The notes beneath the pieces are model-generated. The model had not been told where the DNA came from. It did not search any database and worked only from the letters and a program-made list of their open reading frames with translations. 64,000 nt of DNA from Lepraria neglecta. Taxonomy: Eukaryota > Ascomycota > Lecanoromycetes > Lecanorales > Stereocaulaceae. The stretch lies in contig CM065652.1 of assembly GCA_033220425.1 (NCBI GenBank), forward strand, positions 1,922,001 through 1,986,000, read 5' to 3'. Positions 1-11,835 of the stretch are shown piece after piece. Position 1 is the first letter of the stretch; each line of letters starts with the position of its first letter. The position numbers were made by a program, and so were the translations under genes.

Positions 1-491
1 AGGCTCTGGCGCCAGAGTACAGGGCGTATAGTGTCCAGCGCGCCTACTTGGAGGCGGCGCCCCCCAGGGGGTTGATATTCAGTGGGACCGAAGGATTCAA
101 GTATGCGCCCCATGCGAAGGCGCAAACGGGCGAAGCTGAAACAACCGCATCCACAGCAGAGATTCGGGGACGACAGTTTTTTTCTAGATCATATATACAT
201 ACAACGGTTTCACGAGTCCCGAACATACCATACCACCTTGGGTATACCTCCCATGCCTGACATGTACAAGCACCTGTACGCCCGCCCCTGTGGGCGAGTA
301 TATGCCCGAGTGATAACGCCACCCAATGCGTAACGCATAACGTAGTTTGCAGATCCCATTCCAGATCCATCGCTAAGCCGAAGTCGAAGTGTCGCGGTAA
401 TGCCAACGAAGCGCTCATCAACCCTTCTGAGATAACCAGAGAGCAGTCCTTTCTCTGCCCATAAAGAAGGAAATCGTGGAAATTGCCGATT
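1..491. other. non-coding stretch at window edge
   Basis: No convincing gene. A 153-codon open frame on the minus strand has no recognisable domain and lies just downstream of the transporter stop. I treat the stretch as 3' flank. Confidence 0.5.
4..17. repeat. 14-bp perfect palindrome
   Basis: The sequence CTCTGGCGCCAGAG reads identically on both strands. It lies at the window edge, outside any gene. It may be a protein-binding site or chance. Confidence 0.5.
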
Positions 492-1783
492 TCATTGCTC
501 CTCACTCTTCATAAGCATATGCGACCCACTATAGGGCCCCCCATTAACCTTCTTCCCATTCATCCCCTCCTCCTCTTCACTATCTTCTGCTAGTCTCCCC
601 AGTCCCACGATATGCTCCTCATCAAATGAATGCATCAGCATACCCCTCTCTCCTCTCGCGCCAGTACTAGCTCTTCCCACGTCTCCACTCCGCCGTATCT
701 GCATGCTATGTCGTGTCTGTAGGCCCGTGATACCATCTACGGGGACTCCGTCCGCCGCGATGTGCCCATTTAGGATTTTATGCCCGTTGGGGTCGCCGCG
801 GGAAAGATTGAGGAGATAGACGCCTGTGAAGATGACAAGGAAGCCGGAGAGGAGGGAGAGGGTGTTAACTGCGTCTGTCGTATTGAAGCCGCCGAAGAGG
901 ATGAAGGAGGCGACGAGGGTGGCGGTTGTGAAGGTTACGTAGTAGAGAGGGTTTACTCTGTGGAATTTGTTAGTGTTTCCCTCACGCAATTTTGGGAAAG
1001 GGTCTTACATTGAGGTGGAGAATTGGCTAAGAGCTTTGTTAAAATAATTCATCTGCGTTAAAATGCAACAGATAGTGACAATGGCGAATGCCCAAGTCGA
1101 AGGATGCGTAAGCTGGTTGTTTCCGTTTAATGTCAACTTCAAGGCGATGCCGAAGGCCTTGACGGACATAACGGATACGGATCCAACTGTCGAACATATC
1201 GATATAAATATGAGCGGGTTTTTCTTTCCATGTTTTGGAGCGATCTTGTAAATCATTACGCTGGAGAAGATGGCGACTGCAGCGCAGTAGATAAGGAATG
1301 CTGCATTGCCGATGGCTATCAGCACTAGAAACAGAAAACTTTGATGGAGTCCATACCTGGCTGTATAGCATAGTTCAGTATTTCATCCACAGTTTGAATC
1401 TCCTTATCTGGCGGTGCATGCAGCACTATTATGACGGATCCAATAAGGCACAGCGCACATCCGAGCCTCCCCAGTGTTCCCAGATCTTCTTTCAGGAAAT
1501 ACGATCCCAACACAGCACCAATCAGCACACTCAGTGCACCTAATGGCGTCACCAGTATAGCCGGTGCGAAAGCGTAAGCGGCGAAGTTGGCGACTTCTCC
1601 AAGAACCATTGTGACAATACCTCCCCACCACATCGGACTTTTCAGATATGCAAATCCGTCTCCTTCAAAGCCATGCTTTTCGCTGGCATCTAATAATCCT
1701 TTCTTCGTTATGACGAAACTTGTCCCGATGGCCATGGTCGAGAGGATGGCCAGGGCCAGACCGACATACTTGTCTTCTACCAT
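492..1783 (-). CDS. NIPA-type (DUF803) magnesium transporter-like membrane protein
   Basis: Three exons, 1783-1357, 1324-1009 and 957-492, encode 402 aa; phases close. The start VEDKYVGLALAILSTMAIGT, followed by SFVITKKGL, is the typical first membrane segment of NIPA/DUF803 proteins. The GALSVLIGAVLGSYFLKEDL and MNYFNKAL segments that follow are also characteristic. About nine hydrophobic helices fill the first 290 residues. The C-terminal tail is hydrophilic, with a Glu run and phosphorylatable Ser, as in fungal members. Family knowledge: NIPA proteins are polytopic transporters implicated in Mg2+ uptake at plasma or endosomal membranes; the substrate here is inferred. Both introns are short (51 and 32 nt), and the 32-nt one is near the lower limit for fungi. 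Confidence 0.88.
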
Positions 1784-3000
1784 CTTGACTGTGTTTGTGA
1801 TGCCGCCGTCCTGGCGGCCTTAATATGCCTCGTGTTCTCAGTCCAGTTGTGAAGGCTACGCGGCGCCAGCGCGGCGTCTTTCAATTGTCCCCAGCCAAAC
1901 ACTGCGACGTTGCCGGCGAGATATCATAGACTGATGTAATGCGTCAAGCGAAACTCGAGTTTGATGTTGCCTAAACTGGGTATCTTCGCAGGGAGGTTGG
2001 GTACAGAATGAGGGACAGTCGCGGCCGCCTTTCGTTGGATCGCTTGGAGACTGAGTCGAAAGACTGATGGGGCGGCGGAAGGAGTTTCTAGAATGAGCGT
2101 GGGGGTAGGGGATCAGGGGATTAGGGAGCGATCAGACAGTGTGAAGATGGGCTTGAGGGTGAAGCTTGTCATGTCCTTTCTCCAGAAGACAGCGTCCCAA
2201 AATAACCCTAAAACCCCTTTGGCCAACCCGGGAGCTAAAAAGCTTGGCGGCCGCATTCCCACTAGTGCCATCAAAATTCGGCCGAGTCGGGTTGAGAAAG
2301 ACTGATCGAGGAACAAGATATTCTGTGATCACTTATGATTTTTGACTACTTCGCGTGCCTGTAGTTGCACGATCAAAGTTATGTTACAAATTTCTAAGCT
2401 GTCCTGGCCTCCCCTCCGCGCCTGAACCGCAAAGATCTAGGTGAAACGCCATATCTGCCATGTCCATCTCAATCACCTTTCCAATCGCGCGAGGTTGCCG
2501 AACTGCGAAGGATATCGATGCTGACGACCCCAAAATAAAGTTCGGGTAAAGTACAGGAATTTGATTGTCAGCATGAACGCCGCGCACCGTGCGGGCTCCG
2601 AAACGCCTTTTGTGAAATGCGGAAGCATCGAGGGGTATCTTGCGTAAAAAGGGGATGGGAATAATGGGTTAGTGAAAGGGAGATGTGGAAGAAGTAAACC
2701 TGCCGTGCCTAGCGAACAGACCTACCTTGCTGAAGGAAAGAAAACCTGCGTTGTTAATAGACCAGATGGTACATGGCGCGGTCGTATAGTTGGAAATTCT
2801 CTGTCCAACTGGCCGCTCCGATACTTTTGGGGGATATGAGAGGATGGAAACTCTCGAATGGTGGTAGCCTTGTTGCTGAAGTGGTGGTTGGCGATCTGGC
2901 GCAGGATCCACAAGATAGGACTGACGGAGATCAGAAGAAAGATCAGGCCATGTCCGCAGCGATATAGGACAGAGGTGATGTACTTGAAGTCTCAAGAGCT
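1784..3000. other. intergenic region with no confident gene
   Basis: The first part is the transporter promoter. The part near 2700-3000 is downstream of the acidic-protein gene. It holds an ATG-less minus-strand frame with one hydrophobic segment (GHGLIFLLISVSPILWILRQ, about 2910-2970) that I cannot assign. Confidence 0.4.
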
Positions 3001-5811
3001 TCAGCTTGAGCGGACGCGCTTAGCACCTGTTTGGAGAGTTGTCAGCTCACGGTCGTGCTTGATTGTGTTGTTAGAGGGAGGTTGCTTACCTTGAAGATCT
3101 TCCTCTAGTGCATCGTCATCTTCATGAAGACTCCGAGCACGCTTCAGAGACCCAGGGCTTGAAGCAACGTTGTGCTCGGCATTGAATGGCTCTTGAGGAA
3201 CCTCGTCATCATCTTCGTCCTCATAACTTATTTCATCATCGTCTAATTGGGGTTGCTCGACATTACTTGCCGGGTCTGACAATTCTAGCTTCGTCTCCGT
3301 GAACGGATTGAAAGGGTCATCGTTGGGGTAAAGTAAGCTTGAATTGTCTTCCGCAAGGTCTTCGCCCCTTTCGACATCATTAATGTTTATCTGCTCCTCA
3401 TGATGTGGATCACTGAGGATCTCATTTTCATTCTCGACAGAATGGGAGAGTAGCCGATCTTCCGTATCAATCTCGGATAGTGCACCATCTCGTGGGTTTT
3501 CTTCGGTGGTCTTTTGAGCTGCTTGGTCTTGAGTCTCGTCGAACTCCTCAGAAGGATTCTCCTGTTGGACAGGCACCTCGTCTTGATCGTCATTAACATT
3601 ATCAATGGGCCCAGACTGGTCGTGCTGGGATTCGCGCTCATTTTGGGCTCCTTCTGCTTCTTCGTTCCACTCATCATCGTATTCGTCAGATGAGTTGTAT
3701 TCTTCTTCATCTTCTTCCTCCTCTTTAGGATAGTCGGGATCCTCAAGGCCACCCTCGAAGTCATAGTGTCCTCGGCCTCCTGTCCCAGCGGTAGCGGTAA
3801 GTCCCTGGTTTTCTACGTTCTCTGCTTCAGCAGTGCTGTCGGGGACCCTTGGAAGAATTTCGAGCTCCCCGTCTTGGGCGGACGGCTTTTGATCTTCTGT
3901 CTCGGCCTGATCCTGATCTACATTCGTGTCAAGAATATCACCCTGCAGAGTAGAGGAACCGCTTGATGTTCCAGGAGCCAGTTCCTCGTTTTCATATTCG
4001 ATCGAATCTTCGTCCTCTAAGGTCAATTCATCCGGCCTTTGGGGCTGTGCCTGGCTAGCAAAAGGTAGTAAGGACGGATTGGAAGCTTCTTCGTTAGTAT
4101 TTACGGGCCCACTCTCTTCTCCTTCGTTGTTGACCTCCTCTTCGAGTCCCTTCGTCTCGAGCTGCGCTTCTGCAGTATCAATCTCTTTACCGACGTCACC
4201 AACGCTAGATTGTGGCACCGAAGCTCGTGTCGCCGTATCTGCTGTCTGCAAAGGATCCGCCAAGGACGACAAGTTGCTCCGAGAATCATCGCTGTGGTGC
4301 GTGTCCCTGGTCTCTATACCTTCATTGTATTCGGAAGCTTCTGCCTCGTTGTCTCTTGCTCCGTCAGCATGCTGTAGATCGTCTCCAACTCCCTGATCTT
4401 GGCCTCCATCAGCCTCGGCCTGCTGATCATCGTAGTAGACCTCTGATGTTCGAAGCTGTGAAAATCCCTTCCCCTCCATGATAGCATTCTGCAAGAACTC
4501 GAAACGATGCGAGAAAGTAGTCTTCGTGATTAGATTCATGTATAGAGGTGGAGGGTTCTCAAGCCCGTCATTGTGATGCAGATTAATGTAAACGTCAATC
4601 AATTGCAGAAGTGTGATGTTAGAAGATTCTATAGTAAACTAGGTGAAGTCAGTAGTGAAGACAGGTACCTACGGGTAGGATAAACTTACTTCACTGAAAT
4701 GAAGACCGAGGCCATCGATGTTGATCATCAATTCATCATGGTCGGTGATGCTTTCCCCCAATACGGATCTACATGCCCCTAAAAGTTTATTGATGGGTTC
4801 ACCAGCAACTTGTTCGTCTTGCAATAAGTACGTAGTGGAATGTTCCTCATCTTGGTCAACCGGAGGGAAGAGGGAGATTTCGGTGTCTTGATAGACAATC
4901 ACGACAGGATGTACGTAGGTGTGACCTTGCAAAGTGGGCTCGCCTGGCGCGGTCGAGTACTCTTCGACCTGGGCTTCTTCTGCAACATTTTGGGGAGCCA
5001 GAACTTCTTCTTTCGAAAGAGCTGCTGGCTCCTCCTCGGGTACTGGCTGATCTGAAATGGCTTCTGGAGCATATGATTCCTCGCCGGCGAATGCGTCGAT
5101 GGAGTAATCATAGTTAGATATCTTGTCATCACTAGTCTTCTCCACATGTCCTTGCAGAGGCTCTTGGAGTTCTTGCGAATATTCCTGACGGCTAGGATCG
5201 TCGTGTCTGCTAATCTCCTCATGCTCTTGTGGAAACTCTTGCGAAACTTCCTGAGTTGCTAGTCCAGATGTGGCATCGTTGGGAGTCACCAGCTCCGTTT
5301 GCCCATCAGGAAGCATTCCGAGGATAACACCCGAGTCCGCTTCGGACGTGCTCGGCAGCTCATGGTAATCTAGATCATGGTCATGGCTGGCTTTGGCCTC
5401 TTGGTTGCTAGACAACCCTTGGGACACATCGGAAGTATGCTCTATTTGAGACTCTGTGAGCGTGTCTTCATCGAGATCAGGGGCAGGGGAGGTGGCGTCT
5501 TCAAGATCTTCGTCGTGCACCGACGATCGCTCCGCGATTGATCCTTCTGCATAAGCATCATCTGCCATCTCATCATCGTTCGCAGTGTACATATCTTGTT
5601 CGTTGATTGGGGCTGGATCCGTGAAGACGTTGACGTCTTCGCCCATGTATTCGTCTTCTAGGTCCTGGTGATTGTCAGCTGCGAGGTCAAGGTCTATGTC
5701 GATATCCTCATCAGCTGTGAAGCGACGATCCATGTCGGAGGTAAGCTCCATTGGGTCTTCTGTAGCTGATGCTTCGAAATGGGAGGTGGTTTGCATATGT
5801 AATGTGGTCAT
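3001..5811 (-). CDS. large acidic, mostly disordered protein with one conserved-looking domain
   Basis: Exons 5811-4690, 4638-3090 and 3026-3001 encode 898 aa. I do not recognise the family with certainty. Most of the protein is Asp/Glu/Ser/Gln-rich low complexity, e.g. DEDIDIDLDL near residue 35 and EISYEDEDDDE near the C terminus. One region of normal composition, about residues 300-436, spans the first splice junction. It starts HPVVIVYQDTEISLFPP, continues with ITLLQLIDVYINLHHNDG, and looks like a small folded domain. The C terminus ends in a basic AKRVRSS. The last intron (3089-3027) is 63 nt, a multiple of three without a stop, so a retained form would also be translated. A nuclear or chromatin role would fit the composition but is a guess. 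Confidence 0.8.
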
Positions 5812-6419
5812 GTTGGAGGTAGAATGCTGTGGCGTGTGTTCTTGATCATATTATCTGTTTTGGGTGTCGTTGGCGTTGAATAGTCCTGAGAGATTGGAAA
5901 GAGTATTGTGAGGAAGATGGGTATCGTGGCAGGCAGAGTCTATTAGTCGCCTGATTCGTTGTCTGAGTCATAGACTCTTTGTCGGTGAGGTCGAGTTCAA
6001 GACGGAATGAGGGTCGCAGCTTCACTGTTCACTGGGACGCGCTGAAGCTTTGATGTAATGATGGAATGAAGATCTAAGCTCTCCGGTCGGCTTATCTCAA
6101 GGTAATCACGTAATGTCGCGAAGATGAAGTGAGGTGTTGGAGGTCTTGATGTAAAGCTGAACAAGAAGAAGAGTACACAAGCCATTAAAACTGCGCTTTA
6201 CGCATCCGGCATAGCTCCCGCAGCTGGTCCTTTTCGTATCAATCACACATGTGGCTCTTCTGGCTCCGCCGCTCTGAATATCACAACACGTCTCTATGGT
6301 AATTGTGCTGCCTGAAGGCCTGGTATTAATCTGAGAAGCATTCCTTTGTCTGTAGTGTCCAGAAGGCAATGGTATAATTCTTCTAATTCTGTTTCAGAAC
6401 CCATTGAACATAGGCAAAT
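5812..6419. promoter_or_regulatory. shared divergent promoter region
   Basis: A 608-bp gap between the start of the acidic-protein gene (minus) and RET2 (plus). It should hold both promoters. I see no strong TATA box or longer repeat, and the open frames inside lack recognisable domains. Confidence 0.5.
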
Positions 6420-8162
6420 ATGGTAAATTGTCTGGCCAAGTTATTTTTATTTCTCTGTGCTGATTGACATTAGGTGGTACTCGCAGCTTCAATATGTACG
6501 AGAGGGGGCAAAGCAGTCCTCTCGCGGCAATTCCGAGAAGTTGCACGCTCAAGAATTGAAGGACTTCTGGCATCGTTCCCTAAGCTCGCGGACTCGAGTA
6601 CACAGCACACAACGGTAGAGCAAGACAACGTTCGTTATGTCTACCAGCCACTAGACGAGCTATACATGGTACTCATCACCAATCGACAATCGAACATACT
6701 CCAAGATATCGACTCTCTGCATCTTTTCGCCCAGGTGGTCACCAGCATATGTAAGAGCTTGGACGAGCGGGAAATCTTACGGAATGCCTACGAGTTGCTC
6801 AGCGCTTTCGACGAGCTTGTCACCTTAGGCTACAGGGAAAACCTCTCTCTGAGCCAAATCAAGACGTTTCTTGAGATGGAAAGTCATGAGGAGAGGATAC
6901 AAGAGATCATCTCAAGGGTATGCTCGCCCTCCATCTATATCCTAGCTATATGCTAACTTTCAACTAGAATAAGGAACTTGAAGCTACGGAGGAACGCAAG
7001 AGGAAAGCCAAGCAGCTCGAGCTACAGCGAAAAGAGATGTCGCGGAGCGGTCGTGGTGCTGTCCCTCGCGCCCCATCATACCCTACTTACACTCCACCTC
7101 CTCGACCGGCAGGCCTAAGTACTTACGACAGCTATGAGGCAGAGAAAAACAAATCTTTCAAGTTCGTGACATTTTTTTTCTACTCAATCTGGCCTGGAGG
7201 CTAACAGTATGTCAGGACAACTGCTCCCAAAGGGAAAGGCATGCAGTTGGGCAAGAAATCTAAGACCACAGATATGTTGAGAGATCTGGGCGCTCAAGCT
7301 GAGGACTCGGCTCCTCTGGTCTCCAACTCGCAACCCATCACGACCGCCGAGAAAGCGCCATCTGCACGCGTCTCTACATCCGCAGATCGTGATGCGATCC
7401 ATGCCACAGTCGCCGAGAGCATTTCTGCTAAGATTTCCAGAGACGGTATTCTCAAATCGTTCAACGTGAAAGGCGATCTACAATTGCGTATCTCCGACCC
7501 ATCTTTGACGAAAGTTAAGCTAGACCTTGTCGCCAATGCCTCTCACAACGCTCAATTCAAGACACACCCCAACGTGGACAAAGCACAATTCAGCAACTCG
7601 AAAGTTATTCAACTAAAGGACACATCCAAGGGTTTTCCGGCTAATAACGTTTCGGTTGGAGTCTTACGTTGGAGCGCGACTGCTCCAGCAGACACCACTG
7701 GTGTTCTCCCGATTACCTTTACTGTCTGGGCCAATAAAGGCTCGGACGATTCATACACGATCACTGTTGAATTCGAATTGACAGGGTCGGACAGTCTGCA
7801 CGATGTGGCTGTCACGATCCCTTATAGCACCAGTGAGCCAGCTATCTCAAGCTTTGATGCTCAGTATGAGGTGTCAGGGGACAGTCTGGAATGGACTATT
7901 GGTACTGTGGACGAGTCCAATGCTACAGGTGCGTTTGAGTTCGAGGCCCAGGCCGAACATGAGTCGGAATTTTTCCCAATGAGTGTGCGCTTCTCGAAGA
8001 GCAAGCCGTTCGTGGATGTTGATGTGAGTTCCGACAAGATCCTTTCTAAATTGATGGACTAATTCCCTCTAGGTCACCTCAGTCACACTAGTAGAGATGG
8101 ACCAGGACGTGTCGTTTACCAAGGATATTAAATCTGTTGCGGACTCATATCTGATCGAATAG
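6420..8162 (+). CDS. RET2: coatomer subunit delta (delta-COP)
   Basis: Exons 6420-6422, 6474-6917, 6968-7161, 7216-8023 and 8073-8162 encode 512 aa, normal for fungal delta-COP. The first coding exon is exactly the ATG; after splicing the protein begins MVVLAASICTRGGKAVLSRQ, the conserved longin-like start of delta-COP. The N-terminal adaptin-small-chain-like domain covers about residues 1-140. A charged linker follows (NKELEATEERKRKAK), then a GKGMQLGKKSK motif. The C-terminal mu-homology domain runs from about residue 255 to the end. The protein is a subunit of the COPI coat F-subcomplex for retrograde Golgi-to-ER transport. APC4 lies 378 bp downstream on the same strand. Confidence 0.96.
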
Positions 8163-8540
8163 GCTATGCTGTGCTAAAGGGATGACACGAGGGTTTGTCT
8201 TAGTTCTTAGATTCAGCGAAGCCTTGTATTTTGAGGCCTAGTAGTCGAGGCTGTTATGAATAGCTGGGGGCAACTCTAGACTAATGCAAAAGCTTCTCTC
8301 CATACATTGATCTGTATCCTACTCTGTTCCATGCAAATGACCAAGACCAAAATAAATACCACGTAGATACACTAGTCGGATCTTAGCCACCGCCAAAGCC
8401 TTAGTTTGTTTTGTTCACAACACATAGCCCAACACGTCTTCGCATGATAACATTATGATCGCTTCAGCTTAATGAAGTAGGACCCAACAAAATATAGAAG
8501 GACATGAAGAGAAGTAAGCATCTGCAGTCTTTCCATCACG
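8163..8540. other. intergenic spacer RET2-APC4
   Basis: Holds the RET2 3' flank and APC4 promoter. AT-rich, with no gene or repeat seen. Confidence 0.5.
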
Positions 8541-11243
8541 ATGGCGGAGCCACTGGCGGAGAAGGTGGTGCAGCCAGCCATCAATCCTTCACATGTGGCA
8601 TATTGCCCCACGATGGATCTCATTGCGTTGGCCACAATCGATGAGCACATTCATATCTACCGGCTGAATGGTCAGAAGGTGTTTGGAGTACAGACCAAGC
8701 AACCCTCCGCCAAAGTAGATAAGATCAAGTGGAAGCCAAACGGTGAGGCTGTCTAACATCTCGTTATATGTATCCATTATCTTGTTCTGAGCTAATTACT
8801 CTAAAGGCCAATCCCTCGCTGCTGCATATAGCAACCATTTCTTAACCTTGACAAACGCACAGACGTGCAAAGTTGTCCACCAGATAGACTGCTCTGCGTA
8901 CTCGAAGTCCCCAATCTGCTGCTTAGGATGGGGTGCCAACTTCACAGATAGCAATAAAGTCAGCCAACAGATCAACAAGCTTAAAGGCGAACTGAGCTTG
9001 GACGACGTGATAAGTCACAATCCTCAAACCAAGGCTATCGACTCCGTGCCAGACCTGCCTCTTGATCTAGCATTTCTTGACGTTGAAGCTTCTTTGCCCA
9101 AACTGAGCGTTTTGTCTTCTGGAGGGATCGAGTAGGTGCTAGCACTGCATGAGTGACAGCTACAAAGGCTGAAAAGGAGTAGGGATGACATTTTCAGTTC
9201 TCGAGCGTCACTTGATACCCTGTTCCAGCCACTGACGACCGGCTCCACTGACTCGGCAGACATCCTTGTCGTGGGCTTCGAAGATGGTACAGTTCACCTA
9301 AGTATCTTCGACTCCTTTGAGATCGGTAGCTTCAGTCTCCAACAGGCTTCGCGAGGTTTCCAGATCTGCCGGCCGCTCCTGCACAGCTCTCATCCCTACT
9401 CAACAACTCACTCATTGCTTGTCTCAAGTTCGACCGGAAATATTGAAGAGCTATATGTTGTACCTCTTGATCTTCGATTGCTATCTAATGCTGGAAGGTA
9501 TCTATCGTTGTTGGCTGCGAAGTCTACACAGCTGCACAACGTCCTACGCTACATTCATCAAGTGCAAAGGCAGATGTACAGTGACTTCAAAGCCTCTCAA
9601 GTTCTCCCTCGAAAGTTCATTGTCAATGTAGAGGAGGCTTTACAGGAGCAGTCAGACTGCACCTGGGTGCAGGCAGCCTATCACCTCGTTGTCACTGGCA
9701 ATTGCTATCCAGAAGTCAAGGAGTGGCTAGTGGACCAATTAGCAGAGAGAGTATGTCCCAATCATGAATGCAGGCTGACATGTCAAGTACTGATGTAGAC
9801 CTATCTAGGGCCACAAGAGATGGGAGAAAGCTACCACTACTGGCTACGAAAGCGTACGCCGCTTAGCCCATGAGAATTTATTGCCTGCCCTGGAGAGATT
9901 CGCTGTGATTGTGAGCCGACTTCGCGGGTTATCAAAATTCCAGGTCTCGAACGTCACGCTCGGACTCTCAACGCAGGACCTAGACAACATACTTGACACA
10001 GTGAACTGCCTTCAGCTTGTAGGACACCGTATTCTCATTGCCTCCGGATCAGAACTCCGTCAATTCCAAGCATTCTCAGCATGGCTTCGCCAGGAAATCG
10101 AGAACCAGTCCACGGATGCTAGCAGCACAGACTCTCCGGAGAAGGACACCAATGTCGATCATGCGAGCACATTGGAATACATACAAGGAGCCATGACGCA
10201 AAGCGAACTTACGAGGTTCTTTGACTTGGAAGGCAACACTGATCAAAGCTTGCAATGGGATTTGAAGGCAGAAGGAAGATCTTTGTTTGAGCTCTACAAG
10301 CGAGAACTCAAGCTAGATAACAAGGATGATCCCGCTACGAAGCGCCTTCCAGCCTTTGACGCACTGCTCAAACACCTCGACACCCAATGCAATGCCGTTT
10401 TCAGTAGCATTGCGGAGACGCAGAAAAGGAACGTAAGATTTGGTTCTCCAACCTCACTTGGAGTAGGCACTCCGGCATGCATGGATATGAGGATGCTGGT
10501 CGAGGTAATAACCCTCTTTATGTATGATGGAGTCGATTTACTGATGAACAAATACCAAAGAATCCCGAGGAGACTGGCAAATTTGTCACGTATGTCATCT
10601 TGGGACCTAGTACCAAACAACTTGAAGGTAAATTCCAGCGAACAAATGGCTAGGGAAACAATACTTATTCGATTTCTAGTACACGTCTATAGAATCACTT
10701 TCGAGATCGAAAATGGAATGAGCTCTACGAAAGGTGTCAAAGTTGCGTCTATTCGAACAGCCGCCTTGGAAGTCAGAGATGTAAAATTCATAGATGATGA
10801 CGAGTTGATGCTAGCTGCGTCCGACAAGAGTAAGCAGTACCCACTTGTCCAAACACTTGGGCTACGTATGGTAACAAGTAATCAAAGCCTCCTCAAGGCT
10901 GATCAGAATCCCCTACCGCAAGATGGGCGAGGCACCCAACGGGTTGCAATACACGGTTGTGGCCGACCATGACGGAAGAAAGTCAAAATCCCAAGCAGAG
11001 CAGAGTAACAGCACGCCCAGTATTGACCTCTCGGATCCAGAAGATCTCAATGCATGCACGTGGCAGGAGTTCCCTGCGGGTGTCTCTTGGACCCCAGAGA
11101 GATTGGAGGTCAATGGTCGGAAGGGCAGAAGGGTGATATGCGTGCTGGCGCAAGATAGATTCCACTACCGGGTCTATGACCTAGACACCTCTTCCGAAAC
11201 TCAAAACACAAGAACGGAAGGAAGTGACGATGTCATGTTATGA
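8541..11243 (+). CDS. APC4: anaphase-promoting complex subunit 4
   Basis: Exons 8541-8742, 8807-9131, about 9177-9750, 9809-10829 and 10888-11243 encode about 825 aa. The N terminus has the Apc4-type WD40 pattern (AYCPTMDLIALATIDEHIHI, then VDKIKWKPNGQSLAAAYSN across the first junction). The middle contains the long helical Apc4 domain, including GHKRWEKATTTGYESVRR just after the third intron. The C-terminal exon gives TSSRLIRIPYRKMG, typical of the second half of the family, only when 10830-10887 is removed as an intron. The acceptor near 9177 has an alternative 3 nt downstream. Apc4 is a scaffold subunit of the APC/C ubiquitin ligase in the nucleus. Confidence 0.92.
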
Positions 11244-11835
11244 AAGAAAGCTTGGAGATGGCTAAATCATCTCTGGCTGTTCGAATAAAATATGGCTTCG
11301 TAACATGGGCAAGGAGAGAGCAAACAGAGTTTTAATAGCACTTTGGTCAGAGGCGAATCGCTCTACAGGATTTTGACTAAACTCTACCGCAGACAAACGG
11401 TAGCACGAAATGCCAAGCACGGCTGACAGCCCTGTCCACTGGGATTTGTTGACGGGAGTGCTCGGCATGACACAGAGCCTCATTGCCAGCAATTACGTAG
11501 GAAGGGTATACGTGTTGTAGAAATGTGCTATGGTGAAGCTGTAGTGATCTCGAAGTCTATGATATGTAGCACAAAATTACGTAGTCGCGTTCCTAAACTA
11601 GCAACAATTCATTTCACACGCTGAGCGTATCAGACCGAAATCTCGCTTCCAGGCTTCGACACTTCACTCACATCCATGCACCCTCCAAACTTGCATTAAA
11701 CACCAAACAAATCGTCACTCTTTCAAACACCACCCAGATCCCACAGTCCTTCCGAAGTACAACCCACCACAGAGAGCGCTCTCATATCTTCCGCCTGCCT
11801 AGGTTTGAAGTCTCGTGACATACAACCCCTGGAGG
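11244..11835. other. intergenic spacer APC4-KAP95
   Basis: 592 bp between two plus-strand genes. CA/CT-rich from about 11600 to 11800, as expected for a fungal core promoter and 5' UTR. No gene seen. Confidence 0.5.

Noticed and set aside
44-505. 153-codon minus-strand frame at the window start
   Set aside because: No recognisable motif, overlaps the 3' end of the transporter gene by a few bases and has frames of similar quality on the other strand.
2000-2280. Cluster of HindIII, NotI and SpeI-like sites resembling a cloning linker
   Set aside because: The sites are spread over genomic-looking sequence with no vector backbone; explained by chance.
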